A stretch of 44,009 nucleotides of DNA from Myxococcales bacterium (lineage in GTDB: Bacteria > Myxococcota_A > Polyangia > Haliangiales > Haliangiaceae): assembly GCA_011526095.1 (NCBI GenBank), contig WYBA01000347.1, positions 1 to 44,009 of the forward strand, written 5' to 3'. Below the pieces are notes generated by a model. It worked only from the letters and a program-made list of their open reading frames with translations, was not told the origin of the DNA and did not search any database. The position numbers and the translations under genes were made by a program. Shown here one piece after another: positions 14,451 through 25,653 of this stretch (the first letter of the stretch is position 1; the number at the start of each line of letters is the position of its first letter).

Positions 14451-15058
14451 CGGGGGCCCTGGTCGGCGTGCTGGCGGTGGCGGCGTGCGGCCCCGCGTCG
14501 CCGGATCCGACCACGATCAACGACCGCCGCGTCGCGGACGTCGGCGGCGGTGGGACCGGGGACGGTGACGCCGCCGGCGCGGCGCGCGAGCTCGCCGCCG
14601 CGATCGCGGCCGAGACCGAGGCGCTCGCGGCGCTCGACGTCGATGTCGCGCGCGCCGAGGACGCCCTCGACACCGGCGGCGCCGCCGCCGAGGACGCGCT
14701 GCTCACGCTGCGCGCCGACCGCGTCGCCCGCCGCGCCCACCTGCGCCACCTCGAGCGGTGCGCCGCCGAGCTCGTGCCGTGCCCGCCGCGGCTCGACGAG
14801 CCGACCGTGCCCGCCACCTGGGACGCCGCGACGCAGACGCTCGGCGGCGCGTTCACCGCCGACGCCGCGGGGTTCCCCGCCGCCGCCGCCGAGCTCGCGG
14901 CCGCCGCCTGCGCCTGCCGCACCCAGGCCTGCGCGCAGTGGACGCTCGCCGACCTCGCGCGGTGGGAGGACGCCCTGCCGCTGCCCGACCAGGACGCCGC
15001 CGCCGAGGACGTGACCCTGGCGCGGTCGTGCGCGTACGCCCGCCTCGGCAGCGAGTAG
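14441..15058 (+). CDS. small lipoprotein, Ala/Asp-rich
   Basis: 205 residues. A signal peptide with lipobox VAAC (Cys16) is followed by a Gly/Asp linker. A predicted helical region of Ala/Glu/Arg is next, then a Cys-containing C-terminal half (ERCAAELVPCPP, CACRTQACAQW, RSCAYARL) that could form several disulfides. I do not recognise the family. It is convergent with ftsK, the stops 18 bp apart. The start at 14441 gives a clean signal peptide; the only ribosome-site-like sequence is a weak GGCGAG. Confidence 0.7.
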   Translation: MRVAGALVGVLAVAACGPASPDPTTINDRRVADVGGGGTGDGDAAGAARELAAAIAAETEALAALDVDVARAEDALDTGGAAAEDALLTLRADRVARRAHLRHLERCAAELVPCPPRLDEPTVPATWDAATQTLGGAFTADAAGFPAAAAELAAAACACRTQACAQWTLADLARWEDALPLPDQDAAAEDVTLARSCAYARLGSE

Positions 15059-15076
15059 CGCGAGGGACCCGGCGGG

Positions 15077-17923
15077 CTACGCCGCCGAGACCATGACCTC
15101 GCGCTTGTTCGTGTGGTCCGGCGGGCTGACGATGCCCTGCTTCTCCATCTCCTCGACCAGGCGCGCGGCGCGGTTGTAGCCGATGCGGAGCTGGCGCTGG
15201 ACCCACGAGATCGACGCGTTGCGCGTGGTGGTGACCACGTGCACCGCCTTGTCGTAGAGGTCGTCGCCGGTCGAGTTGGTGGGCGAGCCGCCGCCGCCGC
15301 CCTCGGCCGCGCCCTCGCCGTCCTCCTCGTCGCGCGGCTTGAGGATGTCGAGGTTGTAGACCGGGCGGCCCTGGGTCTTGAGGAACTCGACGACGGCGTG
15401 GATCTCGTCCTCGTCGACGTAGCAGCCGTGGAGGCGGGTCGGCGCGGCGCCGCGGTCGCTGAACAGCATGTCGCCGGCGCCGAGCAGCGCCTCGGCGCCG
15501 CCCTGGTCGAGGATCGTGCGCGAGTCGACCTTGGCGGTGACGTGGAACGCGATGCGCGACGGGAAGTTCGCCTTGATCAGGCCGGTGATCACGTCGACCG
15601 ACGGGCGCTGGGTGGCGAGGATCAGGTGGATGCCGGCGGCGCGCGCCTTCTGGGCGATGCGCGCGACGCTGGTCTCGACGTCCTTGGGCGCGCACATCAT
15701 CAGGTCGGCGAACTCGTCGATCACGACGACGATGTAGGGCAGGCGGTGCGGCGGCTGGGTCAGCGTGAGCTGCCGCGGCGCGTGCTCGCTCGTCACCTCG
15801 ACCGGCTCGTCGGCGTCGTGCTCGGCGTCGGCGCGGTCGACCGCCTCCTGGACGCTGTCGCCGAGCGCGCGCTGCGCGGCGTCGGCGGCGCGGCGCAGCT
15901 CGTCGGCCTCCCACTTGGCGCGCTGCTTGCCGATCTTGTCGTTGTAGGTCGCGATGTCGCGCACGCCCATCTGCGCCAGCAGGTCGTAGCGCCGCTCCAT
16001 CTCGTCGACCGCCCAGCGCAGCGCCAGGTTGGCCTTCTTCGGATCGGTCACGACCGGCAGCAGCAGGTGCGGGATGCCCTCGTAGATCGAGAGCTCGAGC
16101 ATCTTGGGATCGACCATGATCAGCCGCACGTCCTCGGGCGTGCAGCTGTAGAGCAGCGAGGTGATGAACGCGTTGACCGCGACCGACTTGCCGGAGCCGG
16201 TGGTGCCGGCGACGAGCAGGTGCGGCATGCGCGCGAGGTCGACGATCGCCGGCCCGCCCTCGATGTCCTTGCCGAGCGCGATCGGCAGCTTCGCCTTCGA
16301 CTTGCGGAACGTGTCGTCGGCGATGATCTCCTTGAGGAACACCTTCTCGCGGGCGCGGTTGGGCACCTCGATGCCGACCGCGGCCTTGCCCGGGATCGGC
16401 GCGACGATGCGGACGCGCAGCGCCTCGAGCGCCATCGCCAGGTCGTCCTGGAGGTTGGCGATCTTCGACACGCGCGTGCCCGGCGCCGGCGCGAACTCGT
16501 ACATCGTGACGACCGGGCCGGGGCGGATCGCGGTGACGTCGCCCTTGACGCCGTAGTTCGACAGCGTCTGCGACAGCCGCGCCGACAGCTCGAGCATCGC
16601 CTGCTTGTCGAGCTTGTTGTCGGTCGAGGCGTCGTACTTGAGCATCTGGATCGACGGCAGCTCGTAGGCGCCGTCGCCCAGCTTGACGAAGCCGCGGCGC
16701 TCGGCCTCGGCCTGCTGCTCCAACGCGGCCATCGTCGCGCCGTCGGCGTGCTTGAACCGCGACTCGACGATCAGCGGCGCGGCGCCGGCGGCGGCCGCGG
16801 CGGCGGCGGCGCCGGTGGTGGGCTTGGGCTCGACGATCGAGGGCGCGGGCGAGGGCGCGGGCGCAGCCGCAGCCGCAGCCGGCGCAGCCTCGGCGGGCAC
16901 GATCGCCAGCGCGGGCGGCTCGGCCTTCTTGCGCGCCGGCTTCGCGGGCGCCTCGAGCGCGACGATCTCTGCCGCCGCCGGCAGGCCGACCTCGGTCGTC
17001 TCGATCGGCCGCTTCTTCCGGCGGCCCTTCTTCTCGCCCTCGGCCTCGCCGTCGGCGAGCCGCGCCTCGATCGCGGCCGCGAGGTCGGGCTGGCGCTCGG
17101 TGTCGCCGCCGGCCTCGGCCGCGACGCGGCCGCTGCGGTCGATGATCGGCGGATCCGACAGCGCCATCGCGCGCGCGCTCGACTCGTCGAGCTCGAACGG
17201 ATCGTCCTCGGCGTCGTCGACCTCGTCGTCGGCGTAGTGGTCGCGGTCGCGCTCGGGCAGGATCGCGCGCACGACCTCGCCGACGAACCGGCCGACGGCG
17301 CGGGCGCCGGCGGCGATCGTGTCCCAGATCGCCAGGCCGCCCAGGCCCATCCAGCCCAGCACCTGGCGCGCGCGCAGCGGCGTCGCGACGATGATCGCGA
17401 TCGCCAGGCCGAGCGTCGCCAGGAGCGCGGTGCCCGCGGTCGAGATCAGCGCGCGCGACACCTCCGCCGCGTGCTCGCCGAGCGCGCCGCCCGGGCCGTG
17501 GCCCGCGACGCGGTAGTCGTCACCCGCCAGGTGCAGCAGCGTGCCGAGCGACAGCGCGCCGAGCGCCACGCCCGCGCCGATCGCCACCGGGATCGCCGGC
17601 CGCTTCTCCATCAGCACGCGCACGGCTGCGACCGCGACCATCGCCACCAGGGCGTACGAGGTCAGCCCGCCGATGCCGTACACCATCGACGCCACGCGGC
17701 GCCCGAACGGCCCCATCCACAGGCCGCCGGCCTGCAGCGCGATCATCGCCAGGGTCACGAACAGCGTGATGCCGAGCGCGATCACCCCGCCGATCTCGGT
17801 GCGGCGGCCGGACGCCGCCGGGCCGCTCGGGGCGGCTCGGCGGGGCGCGTCGGCCTTCGAGCGGGTCGGCTTGGGGGGCGCCGCGGGGGCCGAAACTCGC
17901 TTGTTCTTTGGTGTTTTCGACAT
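15077..17923 (-). CDS. ftsK: DNA translocase FtsK/SpoIIIE
   Basis: 948 residues. A basic N-terminus is followed by about four transmembrane segments within residues ~43-190, a ~250-residue acidic and Ala/Pro linker, and the RecA-like motor. Walker A (GTTGSGKS) is near residue 575 and Walker B (VVVIDEFADLMM) near 735. The last ~65 residues are the winged-helix gamma domain (ISWVQRQLRIGYNRAARLVEEME), which reads KOPS-type polar sequences. FtsK pumps chromosome ends through the division septum and activates XerCD. An insert of ~60 acidic residues lies between Walker A and B. The promoter is TTGGCC-17-TAGGAT, with AGGTG as ribosome site before ATG 17923. Confidence 0.96.
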   Translation of the reverse strand: MSKTPKNKRVSAPAAPPKPTRSKADAPRRAAPSGPAASGRRTEIGGVIALGITLFVTLAMIALQAGGLWMGPFGRRVASMVYGIGGLTSYALVAMVAVAAVRVLMEKRPAIPVAIGAGVALGALSLGTLLHLAGDDYRVAGHGPGGALGEHAAEVSRALISTAGTALLATLGLAIAIIVATPLRARQVLGWMGLGGLAIWDTIAAGARAVGRFVGEVVRAILPERDRDHYADDEVDDAEDDPFELDESSARAMALSDPPIIDRSGRVAAEAGGDTERQPDLAAAIEARLADGEAEGEKKGRRKKRPIETTEVGLPAAAEIVALEAPAKPARKKAEPPALAIVPAEAAPAAAAAAPAPSPAPSIVEPKPTTGAAAAAAAAGAAPLIVESRFKHADGATMAALEQQAEAERRGFVKLGDGAYELPSIQMLKYDASTDNKLDKQAMLELSARLSQTLSNYGVKGDVTAIRPGPVVTMYEFAPAPGTRVSKIANLQDDLAMALEALRVRIVAPIPGKAAVGIEVPNRAREKVFLKEIIADDTFRKSKAKLPIALGKDIEGGPAIVDLARMPHLLVAGTTGSGKSVAVNAFITSLLYSCTPEDVRLIMVDPKMLELSIYEGIPHLLLPVVTDPKKANLALRWAVDEMERRYDLLAQMGVRDIATYNDKIGKQRAKWEADELRRAADAAQRALGDSVQEAVDRADAEHDADEPVEVTSEHAPRQLTLTQPPHRLPYIVVVIDEFADLMMCAPKDVETSVARIAQKARAAGIHLILATQRPSVDVITGLIKANFPSRIAFHVTAKVDSRTILDQGGAEALLGAGDMLFSDRGAAPTRLHGCYVDEDEIHAVVEFLKTQGRPVYNLDILKPRDEEDGEGAAEGGGGGSPTNSTGDDLYDKAVHVVTTTRNASISWVQRQLRIGYNRAARLVEEMEKQGIVSPPDHTNKREVMVSAA

Positions 17924-17944
17924 CTGGCACCTGCGGAGTACACT

Positions 17945-17973
17945 ATCCTACCTCGGCACACAAAGTGGGCCAA
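17945..17973 (-). promoter_or_regulatory. ftsK promoter
   Basis: On the minus strand, -35 TTGGCC (17973-17968), a 17-bp spacer and -10 TAGGAT (17950-17945). A short leader with AGGTG precedes the ATG. It shares the 132-bp divergent region with the OmpA lipoprotein gene. Confidence 0.45.
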
Positions 17974-18039
17974 GTTTTCGGGTCGCGCCGTCCGGATGGA
18001 AAAGCCTATGGGTTTCGCTCCGTTGGATCCAGTTTTCGC

Positions 18040-18045
18040 TATCCT
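18040..18045 (+). promoter_or_regulatory. -10 element for the OmpA-family lipoprotein gene
   Basis: TATCCT, 10 nt before ATG 18056, no Shine-Dalgarno. The rest of the divergent region (17974-18039) holds two copies of AGTTTTCG, at about 17973 and 18031, of unknown meaning. Confidence 0.5.
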
Positions 18046-18806
18046 GCCGCGCACGATGCGCACCCTCCGAACCCCTCTGCTGATCGCCGCCCTGGCGCTG
18101 GCCCTCACCGGCTGCCTGGCGAAGAAGTCGACCCTCGACGCCGCCCTCGCCAAGAACAAGGACCTCGAGGCCCAGCTCGCGGACGAGCGGAAGAACGTCG
18201 CGGACCGCGACAACCGCATCAAGGGGCTGGAGGACGAGCTGGGGGCGACCCGCGGCGACCTCACGACCACGGACGCGGAGCGCAAGCGCAAGGAGGAGGA
18301 GCTGGCGCGCACCCAGGCCGAGAAGGAGGCGACCGAGGCCGAGCTGGCCGAGCTGCGCCGCCAGAAGGAGGCCGCCGAGGCGCGCCTGGCGTCCTACCGG
18401 GCGCTGCAGGAGCGGTTCAAGAGCCTGGTCGACGCCGGGACGCTCGAGGTCGCGTTCCGCAACGGCCAGATGACGCTCAAGCTGCCGTCGGGCGTGCTGT
18501 TCCCGTCGGGCTCGGCCGATCTGAGCACGGCCGGCAAGACCACGCTGCAGCAGGTGACCGAGGCGCTGATGGCGTTCAAGGACCGCCGGTTCCTCGTCGC
18601 GGGCCACACCGACTCCGACCCGATCAAGACGCGCAAGTTCAAGAACAACTGGTTCCTGTCGACCGCGCGCGCCGTGCAGGTCGTCGACTTCATGGTCGAG
18701 GCCGGGTTCCCGGCGGACAAGCTCGCCGCCGCCGGCTACGCCGACAAGGATCCGGTCGCGGACAACGGCACGCCCGAGGGCAAGGAGCTCAACCGGCGGA
18801 TCGAGA

Positions 18807-20915
<2,109 letters not shown>

Positions 20916-21968
20916 TGCGCTGGTCCCAGCGGCGGCAGTCGTTCACTGTGACGACGACGATCAGGACGATCAGCACGAGCACGCCGACCATGTGCACCGT
21001 CGCCTCGAGCTTGGGGTTGGCGCGGCGGCGCGTCACCATCTCGTAGCCGAGGAACACCAGCCGGCCGCCGTCGAGCGCGGGGAACGGGAGCAGGTTGAAC
21101 AGCCCGAGCCAGACGTTGAGCGTCATCAACAAAAAGACCGTCTCGGCCCAGCCGACGTCGATCGTGTTGCTGACGACCTGGGTGATGCCGACGACGCTCG
21201 ACAGCTCGCCCTTCGACTTGCCGGTCACCATGTCGACGATGTTGCCCGTCATCTCCTTCGTCGCGCGGACCGGGTACGCGAACGCCTCGCTCAGCGCGGT
21301 GCCGACGCCGAGCTGCCGGCGCTCGATCTTCACCAGCTCGGCGATGTGGACGCCGAGGCGCCACCGGCCCTCGGCGTCCTTCGCCGGCTGCATCGTGATG
21401 TCGAGCTGCTGACCCTTGCGATCGATCGTGAACACCGCCGCGCGCCCGTCGAGGTCGGCGACGTGGTCGCTGAACTGCTTGGTCAGCGGCTGGCCGTCGA
21501 TCGCGACGAACTTGTCGCACGCCTCGACCTTGCCGTGGGCGGGCATGCCCTCCTCGGTCTTGCTGACCTGGAACTGCGACGGGCCGACGCGCGTCTTCAT
21601 CCCCGCGCAGTGGAACAGCGTGAACGCGAGCACGATCGCGAACAGGTAGTTCGTCGCCGGGCCGGCGAAGATCGTCAGGAACCGCTGCCACACCGGGCGG
21701 TTGGGGTAGGCCGAGGCGTCGTTCGGATCGACCTCCTCGACGATGTTCATGCCCTTGATCTCGACGAACCCCCCGAACGGGATCGGGGCGAGCTGGAACT
21801 GCGTCGAGTCCGGACGACGCTTCCACTTGAGCAGCGCCGGGCCGAACCCGAGGCTGAACTTCTCGACCCGCATCTTGCAGAGCCGCGCCACGACGAAGTG
21901 GCCGGCCTCGTGCACGACGATGAGCAGGCCGATCGCGACGATCGCCCAGAAGATGGACATGCCCGCGG

Positions 21969-21974
21969 ACTATA
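21969..21974 (-). promoter_or_regulatory. -10 of rseP overlapping the upstream stop codon
   Basis: TATAGT on the minus strand, 8 nt before the rseP ATG; its TAG is the stop of the preceding glycosyltransferase-like gene (21970-21972). Same arrangement as at ppsR. Confidence 0.55.
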
Positions 21975-22617
21975 GCCGCTTTTCGCCGACGGGCCGCCGC
22001 GCGGCCGCGGCGCGCAGCCGGAACAGGCCGCGCACGGGCGCCGGACCACCGCCGGCGAGCTGCACGTCGAGCCGCAGCCCGCGCGCCTGGAGCTTCTTGG
22101 TCAGCCGGCGCAGGTAGACCTCGCCCATCCCGCGCAGGCCGGCGACCGCCTGGAGCGCGCGGGTGCGGTGGGCGACGGCGAACCGGCCGCGGACGACGAC
22201 GGCGTCGAGCGACTCGTCGCGGATCTGGTCGAGCGCGCGCGAGAACGGCGCGAGCGGCTGGGTCGCCGCGGTCGGCTCGAGCAGCCACAGCACGTGGCCC
22301 TGGGCGCGGGCGATGCCGAGCTCGAACCCGCGGCCGCGGCCGAGCGCGTGGGTGACGCGCAGCTCGGGCACCTGCGCGCGCAGCAGCGCCAGCACGGCGT
22401 GCGAGTTGTCACCGGAGTCCTCGTCGACGGCGACGATCTCGAACGCGACCCCGAGCTCGCGCAGGTGGGCGGCGACCCTCTGGACCGCGGCGCCGATCAC
22501 GTCCTCGTGGTCGGCGAACGGGATGATCGCGGACACCTCGTAGGCGCGCGGGGTGGTCCCGGGTCGAAGGCCGTACTGCATCGCCCGCCGTCGAAGCATC
22601 AAGCGTGCCGCCCTCAT
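21970..22617 (-). CDS. GT2-like glycosyltransferase with degenerate metal site
   Basis: 215 residues. The N-terminal half has the GT-A nucleotide-binding pattern (VSAIIPFADHEDVIGAAV, then FEIVAVDEDSGDNSHAVL). Where GT2 enzymes have a DxD metal motif after the GRGRGFELGIARAQG helix, this protein reads WLLEPT, so metal-dependent catalysis is doubtful. A basic C-terminal region has no membrane helix. It may be a divergent transferase or a non-catalytic relative. The first ATG at 22617 is used; ATG 22581 is an alternative. It lies downstream of two glycosyltransferases but 153 bp away, behind an AT-rich palindrome. Confidence 0.7.
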   Translation of the reverse strand: MRAARLMLRRRAMQYGLRPGTTPRAYEVSAIIPFADHEDVIGAAVQRVAAHLRELGVAFEIVAVDEDSGDNSHAVLALLRAQVPELRVTHALGRGRGFELGIARAQGHVLWLLEPTAATQPLAPFSRALDQIRDESLDAVVVRGRFAVAHRTRALQAVAGLRGMGEVYLRRLTKKLQARGLRLDVQLAGGGPAPVRGLFRLRAAAARRPVGEKRL

Positions 22618-22662
22618 GACGTTGCGGTGACCAGCGTGCTACCGCCGGCTGACAATCTCAAC

Positions 22663-22681
22663 CTGTTAATTTCATTAACAG
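22663..22681. promoter_or_regulatory. AT-rich perfect palindrome, candidate operator
   Basis: CTGTTAAT-TTC-ATTAACAG, two perfect 8-bp arms and a 3-bp centre, an AT-rich island in an otherwise very GC-rich stretch. It lies ~45-55 bp upstream of the glycosyltransferase-like ATG (22617). It looks like a binding site for a dimeric regulator, not a terminator (no T-run, weak stem). Confidence 0.5.
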
Positions 22682-22724
22682 TTGTGTCACGGGGTGGGTG
22701 CGTGTGTGGGTGAATGGTCGAACC

Positions 22725-22750
22725 GCGGTGCGTAGGGGACGCGGCACCGC
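22725..22750 (-). terminator. weak hairpin after the GT4 gene
   Basis: GCGGTGC and GCACCGC arms (7 bp) around a 12-nt loop, 21 bp after the GT4 stop on the minus strand. No T-run, so only a possible terminator. Confidence 0.25.
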
Positions 22751-22770
22751 TACCTCCCAAGGTGGGAAGA

Positions 22771-23958
22771 TCATTGCGCAGTTCCGGCCATCCAGTGCGC
22801 GTGGAGTCGCCGACCGACCACGCCCCAGTCGAGCACCTTCGCGCTCTCGGCGGCGAGGTTGGCGGCCGGCTGCGGGTCGCCCGCGAGCGCCTCGGCCAGG
22901 GCGGCGCCGAGCGCGCGCGCGTCGCCGGCGGGCGCGCGCCGGACCCACGGCGCGGGCAGCGAGGCGAGGCCGCCGGCGTCGCTGCACACCACCGGCACCG
23001 CGCTCGCGACCGCCTCGAGCACGATCGTCGGCGTGCCCTCGGTGCGCCCGCCGGGCAGGACGATCGAGGGCGCGCACAGCAGGTCGGCCTCGCGCAGCAG
23101 CTCGTCGCGCCGGTCCGGCGTGACCGCGCCGACGAACCGCACGCGGTGGCGCGGCGGCGCGGCGCCGGCGCGCGCCTCGAGCGCGGCGCGCAGCGGGCCG
23201 TCGCCGGCGACGATCAGCTCGACCGGCGCGGCGACGCCGGCGAGCGCGTCGAGCAGCACCTCCACGCCCTTGACCGGGACCAGCCGGCCGACGAACAGCA
23301 CGCGCGCCGGCGTGGCGCGCGGCCGGCGCGCGCGCGCCGCGGCGACCGCGCGGAACCGCGTGAGGTCCAGGCCCATCGGGTGGACGAGCGCCGCGTCGTC
23401 GAGGCGCCCGCGCAGCGGGCGCGGCGTGGCCTCGCGCGCCAGCTCGAGCAGCTCGGCGGCGACGAACACCAGCCGCGCGCCGCGCGCGAGCAGCGCGGCG
23501 AGCGTCGCGCCGAGCAGGCCGCGGCGGTGCAGCAGGTGGACGTCGCCGGAGTGGGCGATCGCCAGCAGCGGGCCGCGGGTCAGCGGCGCGGCGACGACCG
23601 CCGACGGCACGAGCCAGTGGCACGCGACCGCGTCCCAGCCGCGCGCGTGGGCGCGGACCGCGGCGGCGAGCGCGGCGGTGAACCGCGCGCTCGCGACGGT
23701 GGCGCGCACCGCGCGCGCCTCGTGCGCCTCGGGCGCGCCGCCCTGGTAGAACAGCCCGCCGCGATCGGGCACGCGGGTGACGGAGACGGCGCCGCGCGGG
23801 TCGCGCGTGGCGTCGGCCGGATCGGGCGAGCCGGCGGCGAGCACGTCAACGGCGTGGCCGTGGCGCGCGAGCCAGCGGACGTGCCCCTGGACGAAGCTGC
23901 CGGCCGGGTCGCCCGGCCAGCGCGGGTACGACGTCGTGACGACGCCGAGGCGGCTCAC
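22771..23958 (-). CDS. GT4-family glycosyltransferase
   Basis: 395 residues, GT-B fold. The N-terminal domain begins RLGVVTTSYPRWPGDPAGSF, typical of GT4 acceptor domains. The C-terminal donor domain has VLFVGRLVPVKGVEVLLDAL and the Glu-containing motif EGTPTIVLEAVASAVPVVCSD, where the two Glu bind the nucleotide-sugar. A cytoplasmic or peripheral enzyme of surface polysaccharide or glycolipid synthesis; donor and acceptor are unknown. The GTG at 23958 overlaps the stop of the GT2 gene by 4 bp (GTGA), which fixes the start. Alternating Ala/Arg-rich segments reflect the GC content. Confidence 0.9.
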   Translation of the reverse strand: MSRLGVVTTSYPRWPGDPAGSFVQGHVRWLARHGHAVDVLAAGSPDPADATRDPRGAVSVTRVPDRGGLFYQGGAPEAHEARAVRATVASARFTAALAAAVRAHARGWDAVACHWLVPSAVVAAPLTRGPLLAIAHSGDVHLLHRRGLLGATLAALLARGARLVFVAAELLELAREATPRPLRGRLDDAALVHPMGLDLTRFRAVAAARARRPRATPARVLFVGRLVPVKGVEVLLDALAGVAAPVELIVAGDGPLRAALEARAGAAPPRHRVRFVGAVTPDRRDELLREADLLCAPSIVLPGGRTEGTPTIVLEAVASAVPVVCSDAGGLASLPAPWVRRAPAGDARALGAALAEALAGDPQPAANLAAESAKVLDWGVVGRRLHAHWMAGTAQ

Positions 23959-24716
23959 CGCGCGGCGGCCACCGCGCGGCGGCGCGCGCGCACCTCGCGG
24001 GCGAGGCGGTTGCCCCACGACCGCAGCAGCACCCACGACAGCGGCGGCGCGGTGCCGAGGTTGATCCCGCTCTTCCAGTGCGGTCCGTAGATCGGACGGA
24101 CCGGGACGTCGACGACGCGCGCGCCGGCGACGTGGAGCCGCGACAGCAGATCGTTGGGGTAGCCGTAGCGCGACCACACGTCGTCGAGATCGACCGCCTC
24201 GAGCGCGCGGCGGTGGATCGCGGTGTAGCCGCACTGCGAGTCCCACACGTGGTGGTACCCGGAGGTGAGCTTGGTCGCCGCCGACAGCACGACGTTGCCG
24301 ACGATGCGCGCCGGCGGCATCGCGGTCCACACGTCGGGGTGGCGGAACCGGTCGCCCTTGACGTAGTCGGCGTGGCCGTCGGCGATCGGGTCGAGCACGG
24401 CGGGCAGATCGTGCGGATCCATCTGGCCGTCGCCCGCCATCACCGCGGCGACGTCGCAGCCGGTCGCGAGCGCGCGGCGGTAGCCGGTGACGATCGCGCC
24501 GCCGACGCCGCGGTTGGCCTCGTGCACCACCACGTCGACGCAGCCGCCGCGCGCCTCGGCCGCGGCCTGCGCGGTCGCCGCGGTCGCGTCGGTCGAGGCG
24601 TCGTCGACGACGATCACGCGATCGACGAACGCGGGCACCGTCGCGACCGCTTCGCCGATCGCGCGCTGCTCGTTGAAGGCCGGGATGACCACGGCCACCT
24701 GCAACTGCCGGTACAT
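23955..24716 (-). CDS. GT2-family glycosyltransferase (polyprenyl-phosphate sugar synthase type)
   Basis: 253 residues with no membrane helices. [18 protein letters not shown] and [12 protein letters not shown] are the nucleotide-binding GT-A motifs. [13 protein letters not shown] has the DxD-like metal motif (DGQMD) typical of DPM1/DpgS-type enzymes. Such enzymes move glucose or mannose to polyprenyl phosphate at the inner membrane face. ATG 24716 is preceded at 9 nt by CATAAA; an upstream GTG-type extension is not needed. It heads a two-gene unit with the GT4 gene (GTGA overlap). Its promoter region carries the 55-bp tandem repeat shared with ssb. Confidence 0.9.
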   Translation of the reverse strand: MYRQLQVAVVIPAFNEQRAIGEAVATVPAFVDRVIVVDDASTDATAATAQAAAEARGGCVDVVVHEANRGVGGAIVTGYRRALATGCDVAAVMAGDGQMDPHDLPAVLDPIADGHADYVKGDRFRHPDVWTAMPPARIVGNVVLSAATKLTSGYHHVWDSQCGYTAIHRRALEAVDLDDVWSRYGYPNDLLSRLHVAGARVVDVPVRPIYGPHWKSGINLGTAPPLSWVLLRSWGNRLAREVRARRRAVAAAR

Positions 24717-24725
24717 CGGGGTGCT

Positions 24726-24731
24726 TTTATG
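24726..24731 (-). promoter_or_regulatory. -10-like element for the GT2/GT4 unit
   Basis: CATAAA on the minus strand, 9 nt before ATG 24716; no ribosome site between. Confidence 0.4.
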
Positions 24732-24757
24732 CCGCGCCGGTCCGACGCTCAAGCACA

Positions 24758-24867
24758 ACTTGAACGCTCGCTCCCGGCGCTCCCGCGCCTTCGGCGCGGT
24801 GCCCGCGCCGGCACTTGAACGCTCGCTCCCGGCGCTCCCGCGCCTTCGGCGCGGTGCCCGCGCCGGC
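24758..24867. repeat. two perfect tandem copies of a 55-bp hairpin unit
   Basis: Copies at 24758-24812 and 24813-24867 are identical base for base. Each begins ACTTGAACGCTCGC and contains a 7-bp perfect stem CCGCGCC-TTC-GGCGCGG, flanked by a second pair of arms CCGGCGC and GCGCCGG. ACTTG occurs again at 24875, as if a third copy had begun. It occupies the divergent region between the GT2 gene and ssb. Confidence 0.85.
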
Positions 24868-24936
24868 TCGCGTCACTTGTCCGCCGCCTGTCAGGGCGCC
24901 GTGCTACAGCCGCTGGGAACCGACGAGGAAACGCAC

Positions 24937-25389
24937 ATGGCCGGCGGAGTCAACAAAGTCATTCTGGTGGGCAATCTCGGGGCCGATCCCGACATGCGAT
25001 ACACGCCGAGCGGCGCCGGGGTGTGCGAGCTGCGCATCGCCACGAGCGACTCCTGGACCGACAAGAACGGTCAGCGTCAGGAGCGCACGGAGTGGCACCG
25101 CGTGATCGTGTGGGGCAAGCGCGCCGAGGTCTGCGCGAAGTACCTGTCGAAGGGCCGCCAGGTCTACGTCGAGGGGCGCATCCAGACGCGCAACTACGAC
25201 GACAAGGACGGCAACAAGCGCTACATCACCGAGGTCATCGCCAACGACGTGCAGTTCCTCGGCGGCGGCAAGGAAGGTGGCGGCGCGCGCCGCGGCAGCG
25301 ACGACTCGCCGCCGCCGCCGGAGCCGGACTTCTACGGCGCGCCGGGTGGCGGCGGTGGCGGCGGCCCCGACGACGATATTCCGTTTTGA
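24937..25389 (+). CDS. ssb: single-stranded DNA-binding protein
   Basis: 150 residues. The OB-fold core ([18 protein letters not shown], then [18 protein letters not shown] and [15 protein letters not shown]) covers ~1-108. A Gly-rich linker leads to the acidic tip DDDIPF that recruits repair and replication partners. SSB coats single-stranded DNA as a tetramer. ATG 24937 has a good Shine-Dalgarno (GAGGA, 8 nt spacing), unlike most unit heads here, so it is translated from a leader. The direct repeat lies 70 bp upstream, and two strong hairpins follow the stop. Confidence 0.97.
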   Translation: MAGGVNKVILVGNLGADPDMRYTPSGAGVCELRIATSDSWTDKNGQRQERTEWHRVIVWGKRAEVCAKYLSKGRQVYVEGRIQTRNYDDKDGNKRYITEVIANDVQFLGGGKEGGGARRGSDDSPPPPEPDFYGAPGGGGGGGPDDDIPF

Positions 25390-25396
25390 ACCTTCC

Positions 25397-25449
25397 GCGC
25401 CGCCGCAGACGGCGGCGCTCAGGCGTAGGGGGAGCGCCGCTCCCCCTAC
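25397..25449. terminator. double hairpin after ssb
   Basis: First hairpin 25397-25418: arms GCGCCGCCG and CGGCGGCGC (9 bp), loop CAGA. Second 25425-25449: arms GTAGGGGGAGCG and CGCTCCCCCTAC, a 25-bp near-continuous palindrome. They start 8 bp after the ssb stop and lie between ssb and the convergent gene at 25654. No T-run, so a rho-independent mechanism is uncertain. Confidence 0.5.
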
Positions 25450-25494
25450 GAACCCCCATCTCTGGCGACAGTCTGTCGCGGTGAGGTGGGCACC

Positions 25495-25635
25495 CGCCGC
25501 GCTGGCGCGCGGCTGATCACCGGTGGTGGAGCGCTCGGAGGGTGAGCACCCCGCGCGGCTGAACGGCGGCCGAGCCGCGCCCGGAAGGTCGCCGCGCTGA
25601 AGGGTGGCTGATCGTCGGCGGTGGAGCGCTCGGAG
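25495..25635. repeat. imperfect direct repeat, ~46 bp, period 95
   Basis: Segments 25495-25540 and 25590-25635 share CGCCGCGCTG, then GGCTGATC, then GGTGGAGCGCTCGGAG, with only a few differences outside a variable 6-bp spacer. They fill the non-coding gap (25450-25653) between ssb and the convergent gene; nothing else was seen there. Confidence 0.6.
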
Positions 25636-25653
25636 AGGTGCTCGCGCGGCCGG

